A program made the translations under genes and the position numbers. The notes below the pieces were generated by a model. That model searched no databases. It saw nothing but the letters and a program-made list of their open reading frames with translations, and was not told the origin of the DNA. A DNA stretch of 64,000 nt from Psococerastis gibbosa. Taxonomy: Eukaryota; Arthropoda; Insecta; Psocodea; Psocidae. Numbering within the stretch: position 1 is the first letter of the stretch; the number at the start of each line of letters is the position of its first letter. This document shows, one piece after another, positions 41,400-51,633 of this stretch. The stretch is from positions 31,763,089 through 31,827,088 of the forward strand of contig OZ020488.1 in NCBI GenBank assembly GCA_963971405.1, given 5' to 3'.

Positions 41400-42315
41400 A
41401 CTATGAAATGATGTAAATCAAATAAATAATCATTGCGGAGGCGAAATCGCCCGAAATACGGTATGTAGGCTACGTGAAGAAGAAGAAGAAACAATGAGAA
41501 TGGACATGTAGAGTGGTGGTACGGACTCCAACTTTCACCCGAAAGGTTGTTGGTTCGAGTCCTACACTTGCTACATTTTCTGGTCATGCTTCGGAGGGCA
41601 TGTAAAGCAGGCGGTCCCGGGCCTTCCTAGTTGAGTGTAAGAGAGGGCTTTATAGCCCTAACTCCGCTAGGTTGGCTTAGTAATAGAACAAAAAGTCCTT
41701 ATTTATTTATTTATTTAAACAATGAGAATGATGTCCGATAACAGGAGGGGGCGACCCCCTTACACTGTGTGAAGAAGAAGAAGAAGAAGAAGAGAAGGGA
41801 AGAAGAAGAAAGGCTACAAGGTTAGCATATAAGTATAGTATAAAATAAGTGGTAGCCGGAGGCTGACAACGTAGAATAAGAACAATAATGATGCCCGGAG
41901 GTAGAAAGCAAGAGTGGCCTAAAAGTGTCCCAGAAACCCCCTGTCATATGATGTGTTGTGGTTTTATAGGCTACAAGGTTAGCATATAAGTAGTATAAAA
42001 TAATTGATAGCCGGAGGCTGACAACGTACAATAAGAACATAAATGATGCCCGGAGGTAAAAAGCAAGAGTGGCCTAAAAGTGTCCCAGAAACCCCCTGTC
42101 ATATGATGTGTTGTGGTTTTATAGGCTACAAGGTTAGCATAGAAGTAGTATAAAATAAGTGATAGCCGGAGGCTGACAATGTACAATTAGAACAATAATG
42201 ATGCCCGGAGGTAAAAAGCAAGAGTGGCCTAAAAGTGTCCCAGGAACCCCCATGCCCGGAGGTAAAAAGCAAGAGTGGCCTAAAAGTGTCCCAGGAACCC
42301 CCTTTTATATCTACT
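41400..42315 (-). repeat. Polinton right terminal inverted repeat (916 bp)
   Basis: It mirrors 28137-29052 with one observed substitution (42100 against 28352) and no length difference. The SINE copy, CTT tract and tandem units are all included. Confidence 0.92.
41503..41716 (+). mobile_element. tRNA-derived SINE in the right terminal repeat
   Basis: In this orientation the head reads GACATGTAGAGTGGTGGTAC. Box B, GGTTCGAGTCC, is at 41552-41562, and the tail is a TTAT repeat. The flanking 14-bp duplication AAACAATGAGAATG is at 41489-41502 and 41717-41730. It is too degenerate and tailed to be a tRNA gene. Confidence 0.85.
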
Positions 42316-42321
42316 TACGTT
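42316..42321. other. Right 6-bp target site duplication of the Polinton
   Basis: TACGTT matches 28131-28136 exactly and abuts the last base of the right terminal repeat. Confidence 0.92.
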
Positions 42322-45300
42322 GAAAAGTAACTAGGGAAGCAACAATTATAAAATTTGAGTGTACATGCTATACGGTTTTTCAATGAGCTTCCGAGCTTCT
42401 GAAATGTCTACGCGTAGTGCCACTTATGAATATGCCAACCGCAGATGCTGACAAAATATTTGGAAGTACGTTATCAGGTTGACCATGGCATGGGAAGGGC
42501 TCTACAGAATCATCATCTATCTCACTATCTGAATCAGCCCGAAAAGAGGGGATACTTCAACATCTGGTCCTTGACTTCACGCTTACCTCCTATCCAGGCA
42601 GGATTGGCCTATAGCTCTACTACGCAGCAGGGCGTCAAATGGCCTACCAGCCAAGGACGGGCGTTGGCTGAAGAAGAAGAAGAATACCTCATATCCAGAC
42701 GGAGACGTCATTGGTTGTAGAATTGCGCTCTAAGGAGAGAGGGTTGGTTTGGATTGGCTGGTTGTTGCTCATTAACACCGGCCCATCTGATACCTGGTCA
42801 GTTCTAGGAGGAACCTGAGCTAAAACATGAACCCTGCCCTTGGCTGTCACAGAAAATGCCAGTTAAAAGAATTAACGTAATTACACTGGAACATAGCTGG
42901 ATTGTAGTCCCCCCCTTCCTCCAACATAGAGCATTTAGTACTTAGTAGTAGGTATACAAAAAATATGTCGATCAAAAGAAATACTGTTCGGTTTTAGTAT
43001 TACATTTTGAGTATAAAGGCTATTGATGATGGGCCGAGTCCATATGGCGTGTATAAAGCCAAATCAAAATTGAAGGATGGCTATGCTTACCTTACGCATG
43101 GCATCTTTCAAGCCCTTCGCCTGATCCAAAATTTTGACAGATGCATAACGAAACGGACAAGCGGACCAACAAAAGAAAGGACAGCATTCATCAAAATTGG
43201 GTGGTCTTAACAATATTTTGCGATCTCATCATTGCTCTTTGTTACCCCAGTCGGCGCATAAGGCTACCGCGTAAGACGGTTTGAAGAGGGTGCACCTGGG
43301 TAGGGGTGACAGAGACTTGGGTGGCCTGTGTCAATATAAACAGCCCCTAGCTGTCAGGGGCGGCTTTGAGGTGCCCATCAGACATCTCGTGAGATCTCAG
43401 CGTTTGACGAGGGCAAGACAGGTGAGGGGGTTTAACCACTTCATCACCAAAGGATGGTTTTTGAGAGGAGGCGCCTTCTTCTGGTTGTCTTGTCTCGTCA
43501 ATGTACATGGGTTTCCGACGTGTTCCTTAATTTGTTTTCCATTCATATCTGATGTGTGTTTACGACCATACAATAAGTCTGGAAGCATAACTGGCTACCT
43601 ATGTGGGTGTCTTGTTGAGATATTTTCAAGTATTTGTGGTCTCTGCAGGGTTCTCTTAGAGAAAGGGTGAGGGGAGTGGCTTTTTACGTAAGTATCAGAT
43701 AGTTTGCTTTGTTCAATTAATCACTTCTTTGCAGCCGTTTTGTGGTATTCACAAGTGACTTAGTAGAATGCACCTTACGGCAAGGTGAACAAGGGGAAAA
43801 GGTTTGGTTTTTCCTTAGATAGGGAGGGACATTCAGCCATATCCATTTTTTGTGCTACCTACCTGTTTCACCAAATTTGTTAAGGCTAACTACTAACAGT
43901 AGCCCACTGCCGACAACGACAACTAGGACCGTCTTAATAAAACCGTTCGCCTTCCTTCCTATCAATTTTGACTGATCTTGTCCAGTAACTAGACCACCGA
44001 TGATTGAACATCCTCGTCCAGTTCCTGGAGTAGATCGATGTATGAATTACTGTATTTGCCCTTCGTTCTGCAACAGGGCTACCAATTCTACTCACTCCTA
44101 TGGCTTTAATTCGGGCACTCAAATTTGATGTGCCGTCTTGGGTTGGGTGCCGTCTCGATGTCCACACTCAGAGGCGATTCCCGCACGACAATCCGCGCCA
44201 GATGACAAGGGAAAGAGGCGTGACTTATCTGCAACCTGATGGCAGTTGTTAGAACCCTTTGGGGAAATGTGTTTTTCCAATACCACGATCATTTGATATC
44301 TGTGATTGAATTGCTTTGAGGACCGTTGCACGGTATTCTGATTCTTATTTCAATGCCTCTTCTAATCTACGATTGGCGATCATCATGACAATTTGGACTC
44401 TGGAATCTTTCCCTTCCATTTTTGGTAACTCTCCTCAATCGCACAAATGGAACCGTACCTAGGCCTATATATTTTGTAATTTACATTATTAGTTGAATAA
44501 ACTCCTTTCTGGGTACGGTATAACGTGGCTGTTGGTTCCGTGTATTATTTCATCTGGCTTCCGAATTCTGGCATCAGGAATCCTTCAACTTGTTCATATA
44601 CCTAGGTGCCGTCTAAACAAGTTGAGGGATTCCTATCCGATACTTGCAAACCGGCTGTACAATAAGCTACTATTAGTAGTAAGACAGTTAGATACAGCTT
44701 GTTTTAGACTTTAGAGCATATATAAAGAGCACACTTGTCTTATGAGGTTCATTTGTGACGTCATTTTGTAGATGGCAGCACCAGTTGCAATGATATCAAA
44801 GCGTTGATTTTTCCATAAGCCTCAATACTATTTTAAAATTATATCTTATATTTGTTGTTGACTTCTGATAATATGTCTTTACAATGCTTTCGTGTCTCAT
44901 TCCAATACAGAGAACTCACCTATATGCAATGGAGGCCGTCTGACTTGCCGAAGGACTGCCTCCTTCATAGGATATAATAAAAGTCGTGCGACGCCCTTTT
45001 CTGCATTGCTATGACAGCCAAGCAGCGAGAAGAGACAAAGAGCCATAGAAATGTCGTAGCCAGCACGTCTCCCACTGATTAAAACCCCATTTAATAAAGT
45101 CACTAGTTTCCCATGGCCCCTGAGTACACCTATACTATGTTTATCTATGTGTGTAGGCAGGCGAAACTGGCAGCCCTGCCAGCATTCATTTGTCAAAGCT
45201 TTAGATAGATAGATAGAGGCTCGGTAGGAAGAGACAGGGTAATTACTCACAGACAAGGACGTGAAAGAAAGCTGGAAGAATGGATAGTGATCGTGTCGGC

Positions 45301-45644
45301 TGTTAGCGGGGGGAGAATATGGGAGGATTAATGAGCGGACTGGGACAGCTAGTGATAAATTTCCTCACCAGAAATTATTACACCGCGTAACTCCTGAAAA
45401 TATGACGGCCCATTCATCTTGTCTAAGACCCAGTTGCACAAAGCTCCCCCTTGATTCATGGTTGTGCAACTTATTCTTACTATTATACCTGGTTGCAACG
45501 TTTTCTGTCTTGTTTATTTTTTATTTCTCTCATATTTTGATGAATCTTATGACAAGATTTGATTGTCTAATATTTTATATGTATACATACTGTATTTGTT
45601 TTTTATAACTTTACATCAATAGACTTGGCTGCTGCAAAGCAGGG
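42322..45644. other. No gene recognised
   Basis: This 3.3-kb flank has several medium open frames (for example 42445-42720 and 43281-43670), but none shows a family motif. A GAAGAAGAAGAA run near 42670 and a TAGATAGATAGA run near 45205 are simple sequence. No repeat family from elsewhere in the window is recognised. Confidence 0.4.
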
Positions 45645-45784
45645 TCCAGCCATATAGTGTTGGGTCAAAATAGTATAGATTAAATTAAAATGTAATTAAT
45701 TGATTTACAACAGACTTACTAAATTGGTTGGGGGGGGGGGGTAGCTACCCCCTCCCCTCTGTGTCCGTCCTTGTTGCAAAGATG
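45645..45784 (+). repeat. Dispersed poly-G/C repeat family T, copy b
   Basis: It contains GGGTCAAAATAG, TTACAACAGACTTACTAAAT, a poly-G tract, TAGCTACCCCCTCC and GTGTCCGTCCTTG, in the same order as the copies at 22486 and 59735. Confidence 0.5.
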
Positions 45785-45848
45785 AAACTTACAAGTGCTT
45801 ACGTGCCATGTGGCTTACAGATATTTTCAATTCATTAATCAATGGTAC

Positions 45849-46172
45849 ATGGTGCGACGGTCCCTGGGCTTCACACTACCTGATAGACGCCGGAACGACA
45901 AAATAAGAGCTGAAATGAAGACAGCTAATATAGTCGATAAAGCCCTTGAACGACGACTGTCATGGTGGGGCCACGTCGAAAGAAGGCAGCCAAATGACCT
46001 GATAAAGCGGATAAAACATATTGAAGCTGGGGGCAAAAGAAAACGAGGACGACCCTGGCTAACGGTTGAAGCGAAAGTCCGCCAAGACCTCAGGAATGTA
46101 GGAGTAACTGCCGAAGCACAGAATCGCATCAAGGAGTGGAAGAGAACCTGCCGTATCGCTGGCCCCACCTAG
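45849..46172 (+). pseudogene. RTE-like LINE ORF C-terminal fragment
   Basis: The open frame from the ATG at 45849 reads RRSLGFTLPDRRRND, RRLSWWGHVERR, KRKRGRPWLTVEAKV and DLRNVGVTAEAQNRIKEWKR. This is the region after the reverse transcriptase in RTE-type LINEs (the WWGHV-GRP signature). The catalytic part is absent, so it is a 5'-truncated remnant, although this piece has no internal stop. Confidence 0.7.
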
Positions 46173-47542
46173 GATAAAAGCGAGGGAAAAGAAAAAGAAA
46201 GAATCAATGGCACATATTATTACAAAGCATTATATCATATATTGTATACACTATATATATATATATATTTATTTATTTATTAAAAGACTAGGTTGTGGTT
46301 GTGGTGATGCAACTTAAAAAAAAATCATTAAATACTGTTCTGATTTAGGCCTAAGTAACTGTTACTGTCACTGCCTTGTATACCTGCTTGAATTTTTAAG
46401 CTATTTATTTTGTTTTGTTTTTATCTTGTGTTCGATGTTTAATTGTCTTAATCACTGATTTTTGATGGCTTATGTGTTCACTAGACAGATATAGGCTACA
46501 ATAATTAAAAAATTTCTAACTTTTACACAATGTTATTTTTTTAAATACGGTAATTGTGTTTTTGTGACTGTAAGTAATAATAGTTATGACAAAATTATGT
46601 GAAACGAACATAACCTCAGCGATACAAGTCTCTCTAGAGTGCTTAGTGTTGGGGTTGACATCATTGTTTGAATATAATATATGTAAAATGCAATGTATCT
46701 TATCTACTAATAACTTAGACGTCTTATCAGTTATCGGACATTCTTCGAAAACAGCCATCTACTGTTAAATGATCATCCTAACATTATAGGATGTTGACTA
46801 TAAAACCTTAGCAGCATATTATAAGACGGTTTTAATTAAGATTCCCTTTAAAATTGTAGGCAATTTATCTAATTTATCTCTTAAACGAGAAACCAACTCC
46901 CCAATGCCCTTTAGAATGACATTTTATTTTCTAGGCAAAACAAATCAACAGAAATAAATCTGGGAAGGACATAAGGTGATTAGTTAATTCCTTATTTAGC
47001 GTATAACTTATTATTCGAATGGCATCCTTAATTAATACCCAGCTTGCCGGAGGATGAAAAACGAGCATATTCCAATGCTAACACCCTCATTGTATTTGAA
47101 ATGACAGAGATAAAGAACCTAGAGAAGGGAGACTAATGAGATAATAGACACGGATAGAGGTACACAAGGCTAGCTGGCTAGGGACGGCACTGGACTGTTT
47201 GCGCCGGTAGGGCCGACACTCAAAGAGACTTGCGAGGCTGAGGCAATATATATAGGTGGTAAAACTACATAAATTTACGAGTAATGGATTCAGTTGGACA
47301 GCTCGTATAAATAACGGAGCAGTGTTAAGTATAAATAACCTCACTTGGTTAATAGTAATAAAGATTTCGAGATAAGTGTTGCTGTCACCAGGGGGAGATT
47401 TTAGTGCCAGAACGGGATAAGTGTTGGGGGATCTACGTAGATGCGCGATTGCTCTTTCGTGTTGGAAATCAAATGAACTTATCTGAGATAGGATGGCGCG
47501 ACTATATTGTGGCTTGTATCATTTTTAATTTAACTGTTAAGA
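46173..47542. other. No gene recognised; TA and TTTA runs
   Basis: A TA run followed by TTTA repeats lies at 46250-46282. The rest is AT-rich with no recognisable coding motif. Confidence 0.45.
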
Positions 47543-47896
47543 ATGCTAAGAAAATCCTGCGGTGTGACGATGAGAGGTAGAAACCAAGATATAAGGCAAG
47601 AGATGAGAACCCGTGACGTACAGGAGAAACTTAGAGAAAAGAGGCTGAACTGGTGGGGGCACGTACTATGTAGAGACGACAACCACCTAGTCAAAAGAGT
47701 AACGAACCGGGAGATACAAGGAAGAAGGCCACCAGGGAGGCCGAGAGTTACACTGAGAAGAAAGATCGCCGGAGATATGAGAAGTTTGGGGCTCTCCACC
47801 GAGGACGCACACAACAGGACTGTGTGGAAACGCTGCTGTCGCCTGTCGTGCCGCCGACTCTGCATGGGGCTAAGGCGCGATAAAAGTAAAAGTAGT
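47543..47896 (+). pseudogene. RTE-like LINE ORF C-terminal fragment cut by a MITE
   Basis: The frame from the ATG at 47543 encodes RRGRNQDIRQEMRTRD-type text, KRLNWWGHVLCRDD, RRPPGRPRVTLRRKI and GLSTEDAHNRTVWKR. These are again the WWGHV and GRP signatures of an RTE 3' coding end, but it differs from the fragment at 45849. The frame continues into the 156-bp MITE inserted at 47905, which supplies the stop near 48011. Confidence 0.7.
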
Positions 47897-47904
47897 GTTG
47901 CAGT

Positions 47905-48060
47905 CAAGGCCGTAGCCAAGGTGGGGTTCATGGGGGTTCAACCCCCCCCCCCCCCTGGCCTGATAGGATCGGATTTTGAGAGGCAAAATAAAAACCACTG
48001 TAATATCCAATGAAATATCTGAACCCCCCCCCCCCCGAAAAAATCCTGGCTACGGCCTTG
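47905..48060. mobile_element. 156-bp poly-G hAT-like MITE
   Basis: The termini are CAAGGCCGTAGCCA and TGGCTACGGCCTTG. The flanks GTTGCAGT (47897-47904) and GTTGCATT (48061-48068) form an 8-bp duplication with one difference. Two long C tracts (47941, 48024) sit near the ends. It is the inverted counterpart of 50570-50725 and has the same length. Confidence 0.85.
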
Positions 48061-48068
48061 GTTGCATT

Positions 48069-50569
48069 GAATGCGGCAGTGGGTTCTCCGCGAAGGGCCA
48101 ACGTAACGTATGACAAGCCGGCATGTTTATTGAAAAAGTATATATATATATACAATATATATAATATAGCCTAATGTGGCCCACTTGAAACAGTAGAACA
48201 TTTATTTGCCTCAAGATATATGATGTACATTATTCCTAATTGCATTGGCTACTATTTTGTACCATATTATATTTCATAAAAATGATAAAACCGCGTCTTT
48301 CCTATAATTGAAAAGCTGAATTTTCGACGAAGTGCGGTAGCCTATAAATCATCAGAACCTTGTTGGATTACCAACCAGAGAAAGTTTGTTGATTGTACCT
48401 GGAATCCACTCGATATTACAGAGGGGAGGGGGACGGGCAAATAAATCAGTACTGCCGAGATCTCTATCCCATCAAGGGGGTAAACAGGTTTATTTACAGC
48501 CCCCTATTAATCCTTTCGAGGGATGAACAGCTTCTTTCCTCCCCAAACATCTTTGGGAGAGTTGGGGAAGCTTCTAGGGTCCTCTTCCCATTTTAAGGAC
48601 AATTGACAACGACAAATCTTCACCAGCAGTGGATGAAATGTACAATGTTGCGATTCCTTGTACTATAGTCTTAAGATCTGCAATCTGCATTCTGCGGGCA
48701 GTGGCGTAAATAACACACGCGGGGGGGGGGGGGGGTGCCAACTTGGCCCGCAGTTCCAGGTTTGTGCTAAAAAAAAAATCCTTATATAGCTGAAATTTAA
48801 TCATCCCAGTATTTCAGCCTTATCCTTGATACAACTCTAGAAGTATCTTTAATACTACTACACTACAGTAGGTTCGAATCCCCATTTTTCTTGTTTCTCT
48901 AATCTCAGTCAACTACTACTATATTACTTGTTTATCACGTTTGAGATGGCCCTCACGGCAAATTCAACCAGTCTCACCCAGACTGTATCCTTGCCGGTCC
49001 ATAAATCTTCACGACCCTTATAACCGGAGGTCTTGAAAAATACAAAAGAAAATTTCACTATTAACCGTCTTCCGTCAACATAATAGCCGGTTAAAATCTT
49101 TGAAGCAACCACACGCTGATCCCCAACACACCCCATACTGCTGCGGAATTGTTGGACGCCAAGGTCCGCCTTTGAAGATGGGATACGCCGCGAATTGATC
49201 TAGTAACCCCGAGTGACAAGGCCAGGCCATTAGGCACTGGGGGTCCACACCACACACGACGTCAGCTCTGCTGGGCGCCCCAACTCAAGGTCATAAATCC
49301 TCTGGACATTGTCCATCTGTCAGGACGAAGTACCGCCTACATTGGACTTTCGGCCAGGCCCGGCACAAGGCACGGTACTTAGTTTTTCAGCTGGCAGAGA
49401 CCCACAACTCCTAACGACCTGGTCTAGTGGACATGTTGGAGATAAGAAGAAGCTTCTTCTTGTAGCTTTGACACCTGACAACACAACCTCCCACCTATAT
49501 TGCGTTCATGTTCATGCTCCTTGTTGAATCTGTTTATTGTATATGACTGTCGCTTAACTGAAGTGACAGGCCGAATGGGAGGTGACGTACTTGAATTTTC
49601 TTCTCAATATTATGACAAAATTCCCTTTCGGCTCTGGCCGAACAGGTGTAGGGAGATTCCCATACAAGCGCAGATCCCGCTTTTGCTCTATGCTACCTAC
49701 GCTATGTATGTAATAAAAAATAAAAAATACTTATGTATACTTATGAATAAAAATAATTATTTTTTCGACCACGACATCAACATACAAAATACTCTTATGT
49801 TCCAAATTTCGAATCACAATGACGACTATGAACCTATACGACCACATTATTTTCACTTTTACTGGACGCCATCTTGAAAGTGGAAATCGCTGATTTGTCG
49901 TAAAACGTGTGATTACCATTATCGTAGATAATAATTCGGGCTTTCAGTCAGATTTTATTTCATTCCTCTGCCACCAATATTTTTTTTAGTTTTAACCGGC
50001 CGCCATCATGCTTACATGGAACAAAATGGCGGATCGAACTGGTTCACGAACTCGATCATGACATTTGTATGATAAATTTTTGTGTCGAGTTTAATCAAAT
50101 CGGTTAATAATTACGGAAGTTTCCTAAAATCGATATACATATACACATGTATATACTAATATACATACCTGTACATACATATTTACATTTATACATACAT
50201 AATATTATGATCGGGCATGGGTCAAGATTGACTTTTTACATTTTTTTTTGCAACAAGAAGTGATAAAAATATTATAGAAAATATAAGTTAGGTGGATATG
50301 TTACTTCAAGGCTCAAGCTGTAAAAACTAGTTCTCTTGAAATAAGTTGCTTCACCTTCTTACGAACCGGTACATGGAAATGCGAAAAATAAACTCTCCAC
50401 AAGATGGAACTTAATTACCTACCTATTGTGTAGTGTTCCAATGAACAACATTTTTTTCAAGCGTTAGCCTGATACTGCTGGTCAATTGCGGATTGCCTAC
50501 CACTAGTACCACTATGGTAGAGGGAGAATAATATTCTGTGTGGATATTCTCAGAATATCATATAAAGAG
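48069..50569. other. No gene recognised; scattered repeat scraps
   Basis: A GGCAGTGGCGTAAATAA string with poly-G at 48697-48735 looks like a hAT-MITE end without its partner. Text around 49860-50150, with two GCCGCCAT/GACGCCAT strings and AATCGGTTAATAATTACGGAAG, looks like an old interspersed repeat. No coding region could be supported. Confidence 0.4.
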
Positions 50570-50725
50570 CAAGGCCGTAGCCAGGATTTTTTTTGTTGGG
50601 CTTTTAGAAATTTCATTGGTTTTTATTTTTTTCTCTCAAAATCCGATTCTATCTAGTATCAAGCCATTTCAATTCGGGGGAGGGGGGATTTGAACCCCCA
50701 TGAACCCCCCTTGGCTACGGCCTTG
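50570..50725. mobile_element. 156-bp poly-G hAT-like MITE with perfect 8-bp duplication
   Basis: The ends are CAAGGCCGTAGCCAGG and CCTTGGCTACGGCCTTG. ATAAAGAG is duplicated exactly at 50562-50569 and 50726-50733. The poly-G near the left end has been replaced by TTTTGTTGGGC, which is why this copy shows only one G tract. Copies lie at 47905 and 23353, and related ones at 19862, 2338 and 3779. Confidence 0.88.
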
Positions 50726-50797
50726 ATAAAGAGCCCTAATAAACATCAATGTTCAAAACAATAAAATTGTAAAACAGCAGAACTCAAATCCCAAAAT

Positions 50798-50858
50798 ACT
50801 TGTACCTCCTATATTATGTTATCCCGATAATCGAGCAATATATCGGGTTTTGTCTGAA
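50798..50858 (+). repeat. Direct repeat flanking the split 0.87-kb repeat, left copy
   Basis: A 61-bp block beginning ACTTGTACCTCCTATATT and ending GGGTTTTGTCTGAA is repeated at 55958-56018 with one difference. Weaker similarity (CAGCCCTTGCGTC against CAGCTCTTGTGTC) extends both copies to about 50917 and 56075. They bracket the repeat and the LINE inside it. Confidence 0.7.
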
Positions 50859-50922
50859 ACCGCGTTGTATGTGACCAGTCTCCAAATATTTTGTGTTATT
50901 CAGCCCTTGCGTCGTCACACGG

Positions 50923-51246
50923 AAAGAGAACCGGTCCGAGTTTACTTTTACTACATGCTTTCCAAATTATCAAGTAGTAGCCAGAGAAAATGTGTAATTT
51001 CATAGTAAATAATTTCCCTATGGTTAAATTTCGGAACGGGGTGAGGGGGGGGGGGTCCACCTCAATATATTAAAAACCGCTTAAAACTCAATTGCATATT
51101 CTGGAACGAACAGACCAATACATTGTAACAGTAGTAACAATGACAGGGCACGCAATGTATTGGAGTGTGAATTTTCCATAATTTCTTCAAAAAATAATTT
51201 TTTGCACAGAACCAAATAGTTTTTTGGGCAAGTAACCTGTCCGGTT
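50923..51246 (+). repeat. 0.87-kb repeat copy 6, left half
   Basis: It begins AAAGAGAACCGGTCCGAG and runs through GCTTTCC and a poly-G tract to AACCTGTCCGGTT, where the LOA-like LINE is inserted. The family resumes at 55349. Confidence 0.75.
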
Positions 51247-51627
51247 CTAACGGCCCAAAATAAGGAGGAGATCAACATGAGCTCCTGGAAGGTGGTCAGT
51301 TCCAAGAAAGAAAATGGTGGGACACTATTGCGTATTGGAATTGATGAGCAATCCCTTGGTGACATCAGGAAACAGCAGGGAGTTCTTTGCTACCGTTTCG
51401 GGACTATCCCTGTGCACGGATGGCAAAAGAAGGCCAATAAATCATCCACTGCAGTACCTCATTCTGAGATCGGCAGCCTCAGCAGTCTTGAAGACAGATT
51501 GGCTGAACTAGAGATGCCAGAGGCCTTGCTCCCCACCCTAGTGGAAGAGGAAGAACTCCTCAATCCTCGGTCTGAGGAGGCCGAGAAGGTTCGGGCAGGA
51601 TCCTCAGATGAAGGGGGAGGAGGATAG
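51247..51627 (+). pseudogene. LINE ORF1, C-terminal part (DUF4780-like)
   Basis: The frame is open from the insertion boundary, so the piece is a 5'-truncated ORF1 and the ATG at 51277 is internal. SSWKVVSSKKENGGTLLRIG followed by IDEQSLGDIRKQQGVLCYRFG resembles the DUF4780 domain of arthropod LINE ORF1 proteins. An acidic tail ends at TAG 51625-51627. ORF2 starts six bases later, an arrangement suiting coupled translation. Confidence 0.6.
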
Positions 51628-51633
51628 CCGGCC

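Larger units (their letters stand above)
28137..42315. mobile_element. Complete Polinton/Maverick (polintovirus-like) element
   Basis: The 14,179-bp element starts AGTAGATATAAAAGGGGG and ends with its reverse complement. It has 916-bp terminal inverted repeats and the TACGTT duplication. Gene order is polB (+); capsid, small ORF, penton, protease and PLA2-like protein (all -); ATPase, conserved protein and integrase (all +); two unknown genes (-); OB-like gene (+). All frames are open with key residues present. Polintons are self-replicating DNA transposons thought able to form virions. Autonomy and particle formation are inferred here, not shown. Confidence 0.95.

Noticed and set aside
41503..41716. 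Possible tRNA gene (box A- and box B-like sequence)
   Set aside because: No cloverleaf is closed, the sequence has a TTAT tail, a 14-bp target duplication and dispersed copies, so it is a tRNA-derived SINE.
28137..42315. Free DNA virus or contamination rather than an integrated element
   Set aside because: The 6-bp target duplication and interruption of a genomic repeat show integration, although an infectious stage is not excluded.
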